Assembly (NCBI GenBank): GCA_032622095.1
Contig: CP136065.1
Span: 152,839,577 to 152,903,576 of the forward strand
Direction of reading: 5' to 3'
DNA: 64,000 bases
From: Siphonodentalium dalli
Lineage: Eukaryota > Mollusca > Scaphopoda > Gadilida > Siphonodentaliidae
The translations under genes were made by a program, and so were the position numbers. The notes beneath the pieces were generated by a model. It was not told the origin of the DNA. It did no database searches and saw only the letters and a list, made by a program, of their open reading frames with translations. This document shows positions 1 to 12,325 of the stretch, in pieces. Each line of letters begins with the position of its first letter. Position 1 is the first letter of the stretch.

Positions 1-3000
1 CCGCCGAGGTGTTCAAAGGGAATAACAAATAATCATGCTAAAAATATAAGTTATTTTCATAAATTTGATATCCATATTGTTAAGAAAACCGCGTCATAGA
101 TATAAACGAATCACACACACTATTTATTATTCGCGGAATCGTTGCCGTAATGTTTATGTCCAAATAATGCGTCCGTGATTAAGTAGTAAATACTTACATT
201 GTGAGTACTTCAACCGTTGTTTTCTCTTAAATGTGACAGTCGATATGGTTGGAATTTTAGAAAAATTGTATTGCTACATTCTTCCAATGGGGATAGTGCT
301 ATGAACTCAATTCAAACCCAGGGGTCCGTACTATCACTGCTCTAACATGTGTGATTGAGTAGCGAAGAACGTGGTCAATACTATGAACGCTGGGAATCTG
401 CGTAAATTATCAATACAGGCCAAATCGAGTACTATGATGGAATACCCATCGCTTGTCAGGTAGAGGAAAATCACTATATACGTATGCGATTGGACATGAG
501 AACTTAGTTTCACCATATTGATATAATTTGTTTATAAATGATAAAATAGAACTCAAACCACGGGCCCGGTAGATACATGTAGTCACCAGGGAGTCGGCAC
601 TGGGGTGGAGGTGTCTATCTAGTCCAACTTTTGTTGAAATGTTTAATTGTTTAATATTTCTGACCCGAAATAACAATAAATGGAAATTTTACACAATGTA
701 TTATATCTAAATTTTTCTCATTATTTGATTTTCCAGCCATGCAGTAATTAGTGTGGAAGTTGTTGTTTTTAGGCCAACACTGGCATCAACATTCCCACAA
801 GTTTAAAAGCTACAGGTACCAATGAGAAAGTTCCAACCCAAGAAGGGGTGCAATGGAATTCTGCAAACCTGGGAGTTTGGTTTGGAAAGACTTTGGCTGA
901 AGGGGAGCGACCCGGTGCAGTTAGAAATTTTAAGCTGACCCCTCCCCCATCGCGGACCCTGTAGCCATGTACATAGTGTCATGCTTATTTAAAAAAATTC
1001 CCTTTCCCAAGCGCTATCTCTGTATTTTCTTGTTTGAATACTCAAACGATTACACAAGATTACCATATGATAAAAATGGTCAATCCAACAACCCTATACC
1101 GATTGAAACTTTTTGACTGATTGCTTTACTCCATAAATTGAGCGTAAGTCAGAAAATCATGAAAGCATATGATGAGACACATCAACCCTTCGTCATTACG
1201 GTCATGCATGAAATTTGCAACTGCATTAAATAATAGCTGACACGCCGTCTTTGTTGATACCCTTTTTTCATAAAAGGCATCTTCTCTCTGTTTGTGAATC
1301 ATACCCGTATATCTATTTATACACGTCCGTGTATGATTTGAACCAAGCACCTTAACATAATAACATGTAATTTCGTCACCGTGTAAGTTGGCGCACGGGC
1401 GAAGGGTTAAAAAATTAGTGCGAAATACCCCCGCGATAATCCAAAAGATCACTATTCACACGTGGATCACGGCGTTGGAAAATCAATAATTCAACCTCGT
1501 TTACTTATAACTTCATACTATTTCCCCCCCAAAAATGTGTTATCTCTTTACTATCAACGTCCCTAAGTTGGTAAATTATCAGACAGTCAAGATGGTTATA
1601 GTTTATTCCCCAAGATAGATCATTCTAGTACTATATAATAACAAAAGGATGGATTTTTCGAGCACTCCATTCGCCCCTAAAAGCAAGCAGTTCGCTCTTG
1701 AAATCAATCCATGTTAGTGATAACTCACGAGAAGATCATATATACATCATTTCATGTCGAGGTATGTTGTAAACAAAGATAAATCGACTATTGCTTAATT
1801 CCAATGAACAAGCAAGTTATTTCCTAGGATACATCTAGTTGAGTACTTTAGAACACAATTCCGGCTTTACAATCTTAGGAAATTACTTAGGAACGCTGAA
1901 ATTACAAACTTAGGGAGTGATAGTCCGGGCCCATGGAGTCTATTTCACATACAAAACAGGATATGGCCAAAATATTTATTACATATAACCAGTAAAAATA
2001 TACTGAGCGATACACTGTGTCATTCTACTTATGAATGTGTTTTTTATTTCTTTTCAAGATCACATTGGGAGAAAATAAACCTCAAATCCGTGAGAGCAAT
2101 TGACCAGAGACCAATACCACCGTCAGGCGCCTGGGCAGTCGTGAGTATAATTTTTGCAAAAGCAAATTTAATTTGTAAAACGGTACTCTATACTGAACCT
2201 GTTTCCATGTTAACCGATAGTATTATAGTAGTTTACGTTAGTACTATGGTCCTATCAATAGTGTTCAGATCTACCCACTATGAAACGTGGGCCTGATAAT
2301 CAACTACCAAAAACTTACAATATCCATCACACACTTTTGAGTAATTATTTCAGAAATTACAAAGTATGTGTATATTATTATGTATCGATTGTTAAATCGC
2401 TTAATATTTACATCGCCCGTTGGTGTTACATATAATCGTGTTCGGTGATTGGTCAACTGGCAATTGGTTCATGCGCTTTGTATTCCAATAAAACGCACAA
2501 TAAAATAGATAACTGAACACGGTAGATAGACTAACTGTGCGTGTTTATAAATGAGCAACCATAGACCAATTGATAGATAATATACTGGTATAATATTGGG
2601 CTCACTTGCAGTTGTGCATGGTATAATATGATAATTTGCTAGACATATAGAACGACCACGATACGATGTGAAGTGGAAGAACCTTGCGGTGATTATGAAA
2701 ATTGTCATGCAACTATATATGCCTTGGTGCGTTCCGGTGTGAACATTTTAACGTTCTTCTACAATATCTCAAAAAGTACTCAACTTCCCAGTTGTGCTTT
2801 GGTGGGCAATTCACTCACTTCGTCCTTGAGACTATCCATTTGGTGATCTGAAAGAGTGCGTATCGATGTAGACATTGATTAACGGGCGCAATATTGCGGG
2901 TCGTGACTCATCTTGGCCTGAAACGTATATCGATTCCGATGACACGCATTAAACAAGTTGAAAGATTTTTCTTTCCATAATATGCATTTAGGTAGCAATA

Positions 3001-4899
3001 CACAATTTCAGGCAATTTTGACCAACTTGGGAGTGGGTACTTTACTATCTATACTGAGCCATTACCATTGGCTAGGCTGCACCAACGTAGGTGAAATGTA
3101 CTTTGGCTTGTTCGCACAAGTTTCCACTGAGTCATGTCCTTGGTTTGCACACACAAAATGCCAAAAAATACCCATTTCTTGACTAAAACTGACCATGTTC
3201 AATCCAAAAGCAGACAATCTCTGAGTATACTGGCAACGTCACCCCTTAGCACCTCTATTTACCAGCCACTTGATATATTGTACCATTACATGTTCTGTTC
3301 CTCTGTTTCAGCATCGATTGTCGAAACAGTAGCGGATTACGAAACCTTCGGAACTTCGTCTCTACCTGGGACAACTTAACACAGCGCCATAAAATGCGAT
3401 GGATATCGTCTTATATCCATTTTGTATCAAGTCAACTGAGAGAGTTTGCACAGTTGAGACATTTCCTGTGTCTCCAGGTCGCAGATCATTGGAGGGATGG
3501 AGAGACATCTATGCTATGTTGATTATTCATTTAGGATATTAGTAGTTCAACCAAGTTGTTTATATCGTACCGAAAAGAAAACTTATTTTGTGAAATATAA
3601 TTTGACGTCATTTTGTGTTATACAAAACTTTGGAAGACAAGTTGAAGTAAAAGCTCCGAAAACTTGAGTCCAATATTAAGCAACGAAGACAATAATGTGT
3701 AACATTTAAATAAACGCTGTGCCGTTCTATACTTGCACTATATTGTATCCTTAAACTTTCCAGTGGACAATCGATCCGCGCCTAAACTTACCTACAACAT
3801 GCTACTATACGCATAAAAATATTAGTATGCATGGTGGCAAACCTATCCGTGAATATATGTTATGATACAAGCGACGCCACGTCGTTCCTTTAAATATTAA
3901 GTTGGATAATTTTAAACCTTGTTTTCCGATGTCTTCACCTATTACAAATAAACAAAATGACATGATACCTCTGTGGTGTAACAGCTGCATGTAAACCATG
4001 CACATTATTGCCATCAACTTGAAAAACAACAAACCGATCTCTAATGTTGACTCTGGCCTTCCTGAACACAATTTTCTTTCCTCTTGAAATGAGAAACCAT
4101 AAAGCAAGATGAATTATATGGGATTTGGGGGAGCACACCAGTGGTTTGTGTAGATATGATACGAGGAAAAATCTTCGGAATATACATGAATAAACTAATT
4201 TGTTTTCTGACAATGGCAACTATCTTTGATTTACATGTCAATTGGTATAAATATTAAATCGCCCCATGCGCATGCAACCCAACTCGATAATGAAAATGAA
4301 AATGAAAAGTTGTCCGTCCCTCACCGTCACTATATTATTTTTAAACCAGACAACCTAGTTTATACATGAGTTTTACATCATTCTCTGCTCATTGTTTTTG
4401 AACTTTCTAAAATTGTGAATGTTGCTTTTGAAAGGAGATTGTTAAACGGACATGGCACATTTGAAACTCAAAATTAAGTCTATGTAATTTGGAAACTGGA
4501 AGTTATCAGCGGTCTCCGCGTCAAGAAATAGTGCAAGATAAATAACACGCTTTGTGATATTTAATGACTTAATTTAATTAAATTAAATATTTGTTCAAAC
4601 TAAATCAACAATAGTCGCAAATATCGATCAATTGGCGGAATGTAAACAGACGACACGCCGGAAGTCAAAGTTCACATTACAATACATTTCAGTGCACCTG
4701 ACGCTATTTCCTGTTATACAACTATCGTTGATTGTCGGTATTATATAGAATGGGTTTATTCGACGAAAGAATGGTAGGATCATGTTATAAACATAGCTGC
4801 TATATATCTGATTTGTATCTAATATAAAACAAAAATAAGGTTACCTTCAAAACTGTGAAACGAAATGAAGACTCCGTTCAATAGTAACGTCGTATAGTT
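1..4899. other. AT-rich stretch without a recognised gene
   Basis: I see no exon set, RNA gene or intact mobile element in this stretch. Short open frames are scattered on both strands and none resembles a protein I know. Parts of it (about 600-660 and 780-960) resemble a degenerate dispersed repeat seen again at 7430-7505, 8940-9045 and 57600-59110, with a G/C-rich run beside a motif like AAATGTTCAACAGTT and GTTGGAAATTTC. Confidence 0.5.
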
Positions 4900-4979
4900 C
4901 AAAGAGAAGAACCACGCACATTAAAGCTGGGCTATTATATATAGGAGGGTTCGGAAACAAAAATATGCACGTTTTTCAC

Positions 4980-5490
4980 TACAATTTCGACTGTGTGTTG
5001 TCGCTCCACATACAATTAGTTTATATGTGGTCAAATGGTACTATACACGCTGATACGTAGTGAATTTATTTCTTATTAAAGCCACTTGACGGTTTGCACT
5101 CCAAAATACACCTAATGATATTCGTTTTTGAATTGTTCTCGGTATCGAAATAGGTCGATAAATATTTAAACTACCTTTCAGCGAGTATAATATGTCCCAC
5201 AGCAAGTCTCAAAACAATACAACTTTGAACTCGATGTTTGGATCCCAAACAAAAAAAAACAGCCATGCAATGAACAGAAAAGAGCGTTCCGTCATATATA
5301 GTATAAATAAAGAGCGTTTATTTCACAGCTGTGCGAAAATTGAAAATGGCTGTGACCATGGACAAAATTCTTCCGAGCATATGGAGCGGTATATCAATAT
5401 GTCTTGTATATGACAACCTATCTTATACCTCATTTCACATAGACAGAATTTGGAAGCTCGAATGAGCCATGTCCGTTTAACGTCTTTGTC
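4980..5490 (-). repeat. Dispersed repeat, inverted match to 17640-18040
   Basis: This stretch matches the reverse complement of about 17640-18040. Shared anchors are GGAAGCTCGAAT (5454), AGAGCGTTT (about 5311) and the part around ATAGGTCGATAA (5150). Similarity is clear but with many substitutions and small gaps, so the copies are old. In locus 1 the matching copy lies inside the 1.1-kb intron segment that locus 2 lacks, which suggests a mobile repeat rather than a gene. The 73-residue open frame inside it is not conserved in the other copy. Confidence 0.6.
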
Positions 5491-5581
5491 CATCTAGGTT
5501 TACGGACCGGGATGTTACAAAATCGACCACTACTGGACTTTGCACTTCAATTTTACAGTCATTCGTCGAAAAGTTATGTAG

Positions 5582-6324
5582 AGTGTCAATGTGTGAACGA
5601 CAAACAAATTTTAAAATGCACCGTCCTCACACAAGTCCCCAGAATGCCTGGTTTTGGAAAATTTAAATTTGCTTCCGGGTTTATGAAACTGATTTTTTCA
5701 ATAAATACGAGAGATACGAGGCCATCATGTGGCGTGATTGGTTTGAATGGGTCAGTGCACAATTTCACTTCTAATGATGTATAATATATATTCTACTTAC
5801 AGTTGAGTGTGTTTTTTTGAAGCGCAGGTCGGTGTAAAAATCCGACTCTTTGACTCAGTTTAGCGTACACCATCTCGAACGAGTTATTTAACAGCCTGTT
5901 TGCGTCAGACCTGTGCTCATAGCCGGAGTTTTCTGAACCAATCTTTACACGGGATACATCAAATTGAAGAGTAATAAAATATTTGAATACCTATTTATGA
6001 GCCGTATTTATGTAACCAATTTTTTTTTTTTCGTACTTTGAACCCATTTGTGGACTTTGAAAATATTATAAAAAATTAGGTCCGGCCAAGTTGGATACCT
6101 TTCTATATGATTAAGTATCATGGAGGGTGGGGTCAATAATTGTTCTGGGGACCTGTGCAGGATACATCATTGTTTACTACATATAGGCAGTGAAATTTAC
6201 ATGTATATCAGTTTAATTACATAAGTCATTATGCAACAACCATTTTCTCGAAAATAGCATTCAAATACATTGAAAGAATCAGTCGGGCAATAACCCTTGG
6301 CAATTCAAAACCCCAATAAGCAAA
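5582..6324. other. No gene seen
   Basis: AT-rich sequence with no recognisable coding, repeat or RNA structure. Confidence 0.4.
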
Positions 6325-6580
6325 TAAACATCGGAAGTCGTTCTATCGCCGGTATTGTGATGGTTCTTGCCTGATTTGTTACGGTTCCTGATGATTGAAA
6401 ATAATCATTTTTGTGACAAAATCACGCATAATTATAGATATCTTGAATATATTATACTTTCCTGAATGAACAGAGGCTGCAGAAGTGCCGTGTTATCGAA
6501 ACCTGAACTCTAGACCACAATTAACTCGGTATTAGCTAGTTAACACGCAAATATCAACATGTTATCACTGAAAATCAAGC
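6325..6580 (+). repeat. Partial copy of the CACTA-like element at 7518
   Basis: This is a direct-orientation match to about 7540-7830, including CGTTCTATCGCCGGTATTG and the part around ATCACGCATAATTATAGATA. It lacks the terminal CACTG and has only a short AT run where the 7.5-kb copy has a long TA microsatellite. It is a fragment of the same family. Confidence 0.7.
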
Positions 6581-7004
6581 CACGTGGACGCAATTTCTTT
6601 GTTTTTCGTGGCGTATAAAATATGAAACGCATTCTGAAGACAGACACTGATATAAAGTATACCCGTGTTATTCTTCTGTAAAATAGCTAAGAACGTATCC
6701 CGATAGGGGTTGATAATTGGGAGCTGTGCATAGCCTCGTAATCAACACGGGTGCGTGTTACGGTTCTATTTCAAACCAATCATGGCTGTGACGGTTCTGA
6801 ACATGAGATTTATTCGAACGATTTCTGCACCTGGGTCCGAAAATCGTCTTGTGTATCTGAAATTTTAAACCAGATGATGACTGTAGCTTATGTAATTTGC
6901 ATAATAGAACAGATATATTAAGAAATAACACAATAAATACCTAATACGGGAGATTAAGTGACATTAATTGGCAGAAATATAATATCGACAGTCCCGATGA
7001 GTAT

Positions 7005-7153
7005 CAGGGTTGGGGTAATTGTAATTGTAATTGAACCAATGTAATTGTAATTGTAATTAATTACATTGCATTTCCAATGTAATTGTAATTGTAATTGACA
7101 TATTTCAATGTAATTGTAATTAATTACATTGCAATGTAATTGACCCAACCCTG
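7005..7153. mobile_element. Small hAT-type MITE with a GTAATT-repeat core
   Basis: The ends are inverted copies of CAGGGTTGGG, and the flanks are a perfect 8-bp direct repeat, ATGAGTAT (6997-7004 and 7154-7161). The interior is mostly repeats of GTAATT and its complement, so it can fold on itself. An 8-bp duplication with CAGGG-type ends is typical of hAT transposons. At 149 bp it is non-autonomous. Confidence 0.8.
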
Positions 7154-7517
7154 ATGAGTATAGTATCATAATCATGCCCGCCTATATAATGACCAATTGT
7201 AATATAAATATACTCTCAGGAGAATATGAGATGTTATATTCATTTACTTAATCTGGGCATTATTGAAAGATCCAGGTGTGACAATATTTCAATGCCAGCG
7301 ACATCATATTTCCTCCTCTGAAGTCCGCCTGAGGGACATTTACACATGTTTGTCGCCCAGACATGAATATAACTTATGAAATCACGTTCAACTAAATCAT
7401 TGATAGGTTATGACGTGATTGGGGTGGTGGAGGACTTGGGGAGGGTGTTCTTAATCGGTGTCTATCCCCAACTTTGGTCAAAATGTTCAACAGTTACAAA
7501 TTTCTTTCTCTTACAAT

Positions 7518-7636
7518 CACTGTGTAAGAACTGTTACATCGGATGTCGTTCTATCACCGGTATTGTGATGGTTCTTGACTGATTTGATACGGTTCCTTCT
7601 GATTAAAAATTATCATTTTCGGGACAAAATCACGCA

Positions 7637-7703
<67 letters not shown>

Positions 7704-8475
7704 TAAATACATTAAACTTTCTTGAACGAACATAGGCTGCATATGTGCCGTTTTACCGAAACCTGAACTTTAGATCACAATTAAATCGGGTATAGCGAGT
7801 TAACGTGTAATTATCAACATGTAATCACTGAACATCAATTTTGGATCGGGTGGGGTTTGTGGTGACTCTTTAAGGCGTCTTTGGGGGGGCAACTTACAGC
7901 ACCCTTTGTTTGATTTAATATATAAGTTCGTGTAAGTTTAATACAAGCTGAAAATGCGATTTTTTGAGAGAAAAAAAACAGTGGCGGCCATTTTGAAAAA
8001 AGTGGCGGCCATATTGAAAACAGTGGCGGCCATTTTGAATCAGTCGACCATTATGATTGGTTTGTTGGGTAAAAATCAGTCTTCGCAGTTCACATTGACC
8101 AATTGTGTCAAATTGCATGCGATGCATCACAATAAAGTGAACGACGCGTATTTCGCGGACAGAACCGATTAAATTGGGAGAGAACCGACTCGATCCGGAG
8201 AGAACCGATCGAGATATCACAATTCGCAGTTTTCGTCGGTGTTATTACTCGCTCAATAGGATTTTCATTATGTTTACGTTGTTTGAGACCATAGATTATG
8301 AGGGGAATGGAAAAACTAATCGAATTATCACCTTGATGGCTCAAATATTGCGTTTTAACTGTCAAAAACTCGCGAAAATGTATAATTTGGATCATCAGGA
8401 ACCGTCACAAATCAGTCAAGAACCATCACAAATCGGCGATAGAACTATTTCCGATGTAACAGTTCCTACACAGTG
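7518..8475. mobile_element. CACTA-like non-autonomous transposon
   Basis: The element starts CACTGTGTAAGAACTGTTAC and ends with the inverted form of CACTGTGTAGGAACTGTTAC. The inverted repeats extend about 100 bp (7518-7620 and 8375-8475). It is flanked by a 3-bp duplication, AAT (7515-7517 and 8476-8478). CACTR ends with a 3-bp duplication are the hallmark of the CACTA/EnSpm superfamily. Inside are a TA microsatellite (7640-7700) and three tandem copies of a unit containing GTGGCGGCCATTTTGAA (7980-8040). No transposase is visible. Confidence 0.8.
7640..7700. repeat. TA dinucleotide microsatellite
   Basis: About 60 bp of TA repeat inside the CACTA-like element. The related fragment at 6430 has only a short version, so the repeat expanded in this copy. 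Confidence 0.9.
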
Positions 8476-9077
8476 AATAAATAGCAAGAGGATATCTCAC
8501 TCCATGGCATGTCATGTCGATAAAATGCTCACTTCGTACAGTTTCTTTCAATTTGTTTGATGGATTGAATTACAATGGAGCTGACCGTACCCTACTTTGT
8601 TAGATATTCGGGTATTCGAGTATGTTTGTGATATCGCCGACAAGTTTTCATGCTCGAATCACCTATTATCCAACTCAACGGAGTACGTGTATCTCCTAAA
8701 TATATTATAGACATCTTGAAAAGACTTTAAATAGGCCAAAAGTTACATTTGGGCTGATATAATAAAGGTCTTGTGTGTGAAACTAGATTGTCTGGCTTTA
8801 TCATGTATATTATGTCTTTGTTTATTCTATTGAATTGTTTCTTTACGGGTTTGTTGTTTTTCGTTCAAATAAATGCTTAGTTTAAAAACGTATGTTGTAT
8901 TATTATTTCATGCCATGATTACAACTCACATACAGTGAGCTGGCGTTGGGGGTTAGTATATATGCCTCACCCCCTCCTCACCTTCAGCCAAATGTTCAAC
9001 AGTTTGGAAGTGTACGCCTGACTCAACCTTATAGTTGGAAATTTCAGACCAAAATTAAGTTGAATTTATCCTGATAG

Positions 9078-9530
9078 TTAAAGGTACTCAGTCCGATTCG
9101 ATTGTCCACATGGCATCAGATTCCAACAACGACAACATTTTTTGAAGTGCCGCTTCAATGATCAGAATCGGTTGATTGCCCAAAATAATTCTAACCACAG
9201 TCAACTATAGTATAAAATTGCCCAAAACCTCTTATTTATCAACATTTTGTTCAACGAAATTTTGCCGGTTTGTCAAATATCTGACACAAAAAAGCCACTC
9301 GATTTTAGAGTTATCCATCTCCATCGGCAATTTGGTCCGAGACCGTCTTCTCGTCGACAGGGCCACAGAAAATTATCGGTGGTGAAAAATAATAGACTTC
9401 AAAAATCGATATCTGATCACCCTGAGCTTTGATGGATGGGTTCCTCGACTCGAATCAAATATTTTTTTACCCCCGAAGCCAAGGAAATAGTAATTTGCAA
9501 GCGTTAATTCGGATTATGGATATTCCAATA
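9078..9530. mobile_element. MITE of family A, copy 1 (diverged)
   Basis: The left end is TTAAAGGTACTCAGTCCGAT. The right end is a diverged inverted form (GTTAATTCGGATTATGGAT). The interior shares the core with the copies at 54111, 55635, 56193 and 56939, including TTCCTCGACTCGAATCAAAT, GAGTTATCCATCT and TTCAAAAATCGATATCTGAT. About 450 bp, non-autonomous, no coding capacity. It is one of the most diverged copies in the window. Confidence 0.75.
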
Positions 9531-10145
9531 TAGCATTAAGAGTTTCAGCATATAGGTGGCCCGTCGAAAAGAACATATAAGTCAATTCTCGATGATGAGT
9601 CCTACTCAACAATTAAAGTAATGAAAGACATGCATTTCTAGAAATTTCGTCGGCAACCGGGGGGGGGGGGGGGGGGGGGGTGCAGAAAAATTCCGTACAT
9701 AGGGCTGGGTGAGTATGTCACCAAGTCGACCTAATTAAAATGTAATTAATTACCCATTATGGTGATTGTTTGATTGTGTTATGACCTATATAACACATAA
9801 TATTATATATTTACATACTAAGTGTTGTCATCACTAAATCCAGCATTCTGATTGGTCGGCGCCCACGTGGCTAGTTGCAATTATTTCTCGGTGAATGCGC
9901 AACAGCTAATAACTGCAAGCTCATAACAACATCGATACGTCATTACGGTTTGGAAAGACGAACGCGTAATGTTTTGGGCGCATTTGGATTCGCGCAGGAT
10001 TGACTTAATAAATCATCGGATTTTAATTGTTCCTGTTAACTTTTGCCAAGTGTGCTATGGGATATTTTGGGCTAGTTTTGTCACGATACACCTTTCGATT
10101 TAAACACATTTACAAAAGTGGCCTTTTCGCTAAATGTATATAAAT
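9531..10145. other. No gene; fragment shared with 56680-56735
   Basis: About 50 bp at 9550-9600 (GGCCCGTCGAAAAGAACATA) matches the reverse complement of 56680-56735. In both places it lies beside a family A MITE, but on opposite sides of it. There is a 20-base G run at 9661-9680. Nothing else is recognised. Confidence 0.5.
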
Positions 10146-10306
10146 ATAAGGATTAACTGTCATGTGGACTGTTTTTATGGAGATGTAACCGTGGGGTAAG
10201 TGGTCATAACTTGTATGTAAAACCCTTCGGGTTTACACAAGTTATGACCACTTACCTCACGGTTACATCTCCATAAAAACAGTCCACATGACAGTTAATC
10301 CTTATA
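10146..10306. mobile_element. Perfect-hairpin MITE
   Basis: The whole 160 bp is one long inverted repeat. ATAAGGATTAACTGTCATGT at the left end returns as its complement at the right, and the arms meet at a short TTCG turn near 10230. The flanks read TATA on both sides, consistent with a TA target site. No coding capacity. Confidence 0.8.
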
Positions 10307-10721
10307 TCACATACTAAATATACTAGATACAGGTCCCAGTTATCAGTTTGGCCAAATAAAGTTGAAGTGGTTGGTGATTATCATTCAAAGAGTGTATGTG
10401 GTTGTACCAATCTACTGCCAATGGTGTATGCACGTAAGCACAGCTAAGCATAATGTACTTAATGACAATGCTTTGCACATGTTGTCATGAACAGATCCAG
10501 TACATTTACATATTGGGCTAAAGGTCTCAATCAAAATGCTAACTAGGTTCAATCGTCCGATGAGAATCGAAGTGCGCGCCACCATGCAATGTCACTTATA
10601 CTTTAATTTACTTAGATATAGCCAGTTGTTTGCATTTTGCAATTTTAAAGTGATGTGAAACGTAAATTGAACCTAACAATTGGGTTCCCTACGTTATTCT
10701 GTTGGACGAGTGAATAAAATA

Positions 10722-12325
10722 ACACCCGATACAGGGGGGGGGTCGGAATTTTTTTCCAGGCACGTATGATGGGGTGGGTGGGTGTCTCTTGGGTCCAAAA
10801 AGCAGTTTTTTCCATATGCCAAATTTTTTTTCCATTCCTGCTATTGAGTCTTATTTTGATGTGTTTTGAACAGAAACGGGTCATATATATAGTTAATAGT
10901 AATGCTATACTACATATAGAGGTTATCAGAAGTTGGATCAGTTGCACAATGGCCAACAATAACCCAAATTCAACTTGATAGAACTAGAAACTGTGCTATT
11001 GGAAAAATAAAATTTAATCAGGATTCCATCTACTGATACAACAAAATAAGAATAACTATGCAGAACTCAGCTGAAAATAAGTATTAAAATGAAAGCACAC
11101 TTGACCATATGTGACATGGAAATAAAGATATAATAAATAATGGAATAAAATAGACTTTTGACAACGTAAAACATAAAATCTTAACAAATAAATTGAAGGC
11201 CAGCCAGGCCAGCTTGAACAATTTCACATTGTTTTCCATGTTAATGTGGATCAGCTTGTAATGTTAATCACAGTAACGAAGATTTTATCGTCACTGATAT
11301 CGTGAGCAAAAAAAGAAGTGAAATTGGGCTATCCATCCATATTATTCCCAATTATTACGAAGCCTATTACTTCAGGCAGTGGCTACCAGCCTGCCATTAC
11401 ACGCTATAACATGTTTCCTCAGTTCTGGTTTCTGAGATGCCCCAAGAAGAGTAGCGCGGTTATATCATGGTTATGTTTGGTATTAGCATTATTCTTCAAA
11501 CTGGGATGAACTTGGATGAACAGTTGTATTTCCACATGTTTTGATAAACAATTTGATTCCAGCAATACAGTAATGCCCTAATTAAACGACTCCATAACCA
11601 CAGCAGAATAATGAGTAATTTTTCAGGATTTAGTCGGAAATATGGCTTGTTGTCATTCATCGGAAAGCTCTCACCGAGAGCTTTCCGATGAATGACAACA
11701 AGCCATATTTCCGACTAAATCCTGAAAAATTACCTTTTATTCTGCTGTGCTTATGGAGTCGATTAATTAGGGCATTACTGTATATCACATAGCAAATATC
11801 AAAATATCAAATAATCTGAAATTTGTTGTACCGGTACCATGTATTATGTAGAATACTCAAATGTGATTATGTGACTAGATCATGTGACTATATATTATGA
11901 AAATGAATGTTAATAAAAACTTTGGCACTCTGTCTATATATCCCTTGAAATGTGATTATGTTGACACATTTCTTGATTAATGACACTTATATGATAAATT
12001 CAAATAGTATCGTTATCTCAATATGCACTGTTCTATTCAAATATCGCGCAATAAATTATGATAATGCAGGATAATCAGCTATTTGGTTGCTCAATTGATA
12101 ATTTTCTCAAATTTAGGGGGGTGGGTGTCCAAAACTGATCGGAAAAAACTTCCTGAAACGGAAAAAAAAGGGTGGGTGTCCAAAATTGCCTGGAAAAAAA
12201 GGCCGGAAACGGAAGAAATTGGGTGGGTGGGTGGTCCGAGGCCGGAAAAAATAAAAATCATCATACGTGCCTGGAAAAAAATTCCGACCCCCCCCCCCCC
12301 CCCCCCCCCCCCTGCCCGATACACT
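10722..12325. repeat. Inverted repeat pair with poly-G/C ends, 1.6 kb apart
   Basis: About 75 bp at 10722-10800 (a CCCGATACA, G-run, TCGGAATTTTTTTCCAGGCA motif followed by CACGTATGAT) returns inverted at 12255-12325. Next to the right arm are three degenerate tandem copies of a unit with GGGTGGGTGTCCAAAA (12115-12245). This may be a 1.6-kb TIR element or two separate copies of one repeat. No coding capacity is seen between the arms apart from the nested MITE at 11568. Confidence 0.55.
11568..11780. mobile_element. Palindromic mariner-type MITE (family B), intact
   Basis: It begins CAGTAATGCCCTAATTAA and ends with the inverted form, flanked by TA on both sides. The two arms fold over almost the full 213 bp, meeting at GAGAGCTTTCC near 11675. 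TA target sites and CAGT-type ends fit Tc1/mariner-derived MITEs. A second copy at 55609 is split by another MITE. Confidence 0.85.

Noticed and set aside
780-960. A 63-codon frame after a possible acceptor (GTTGTTTTTAG)
   Set aside because: The sequence matches the degenerate dispersed repeat found at 8.9 and 58.6 kb, so it is more likely repeat than exon.
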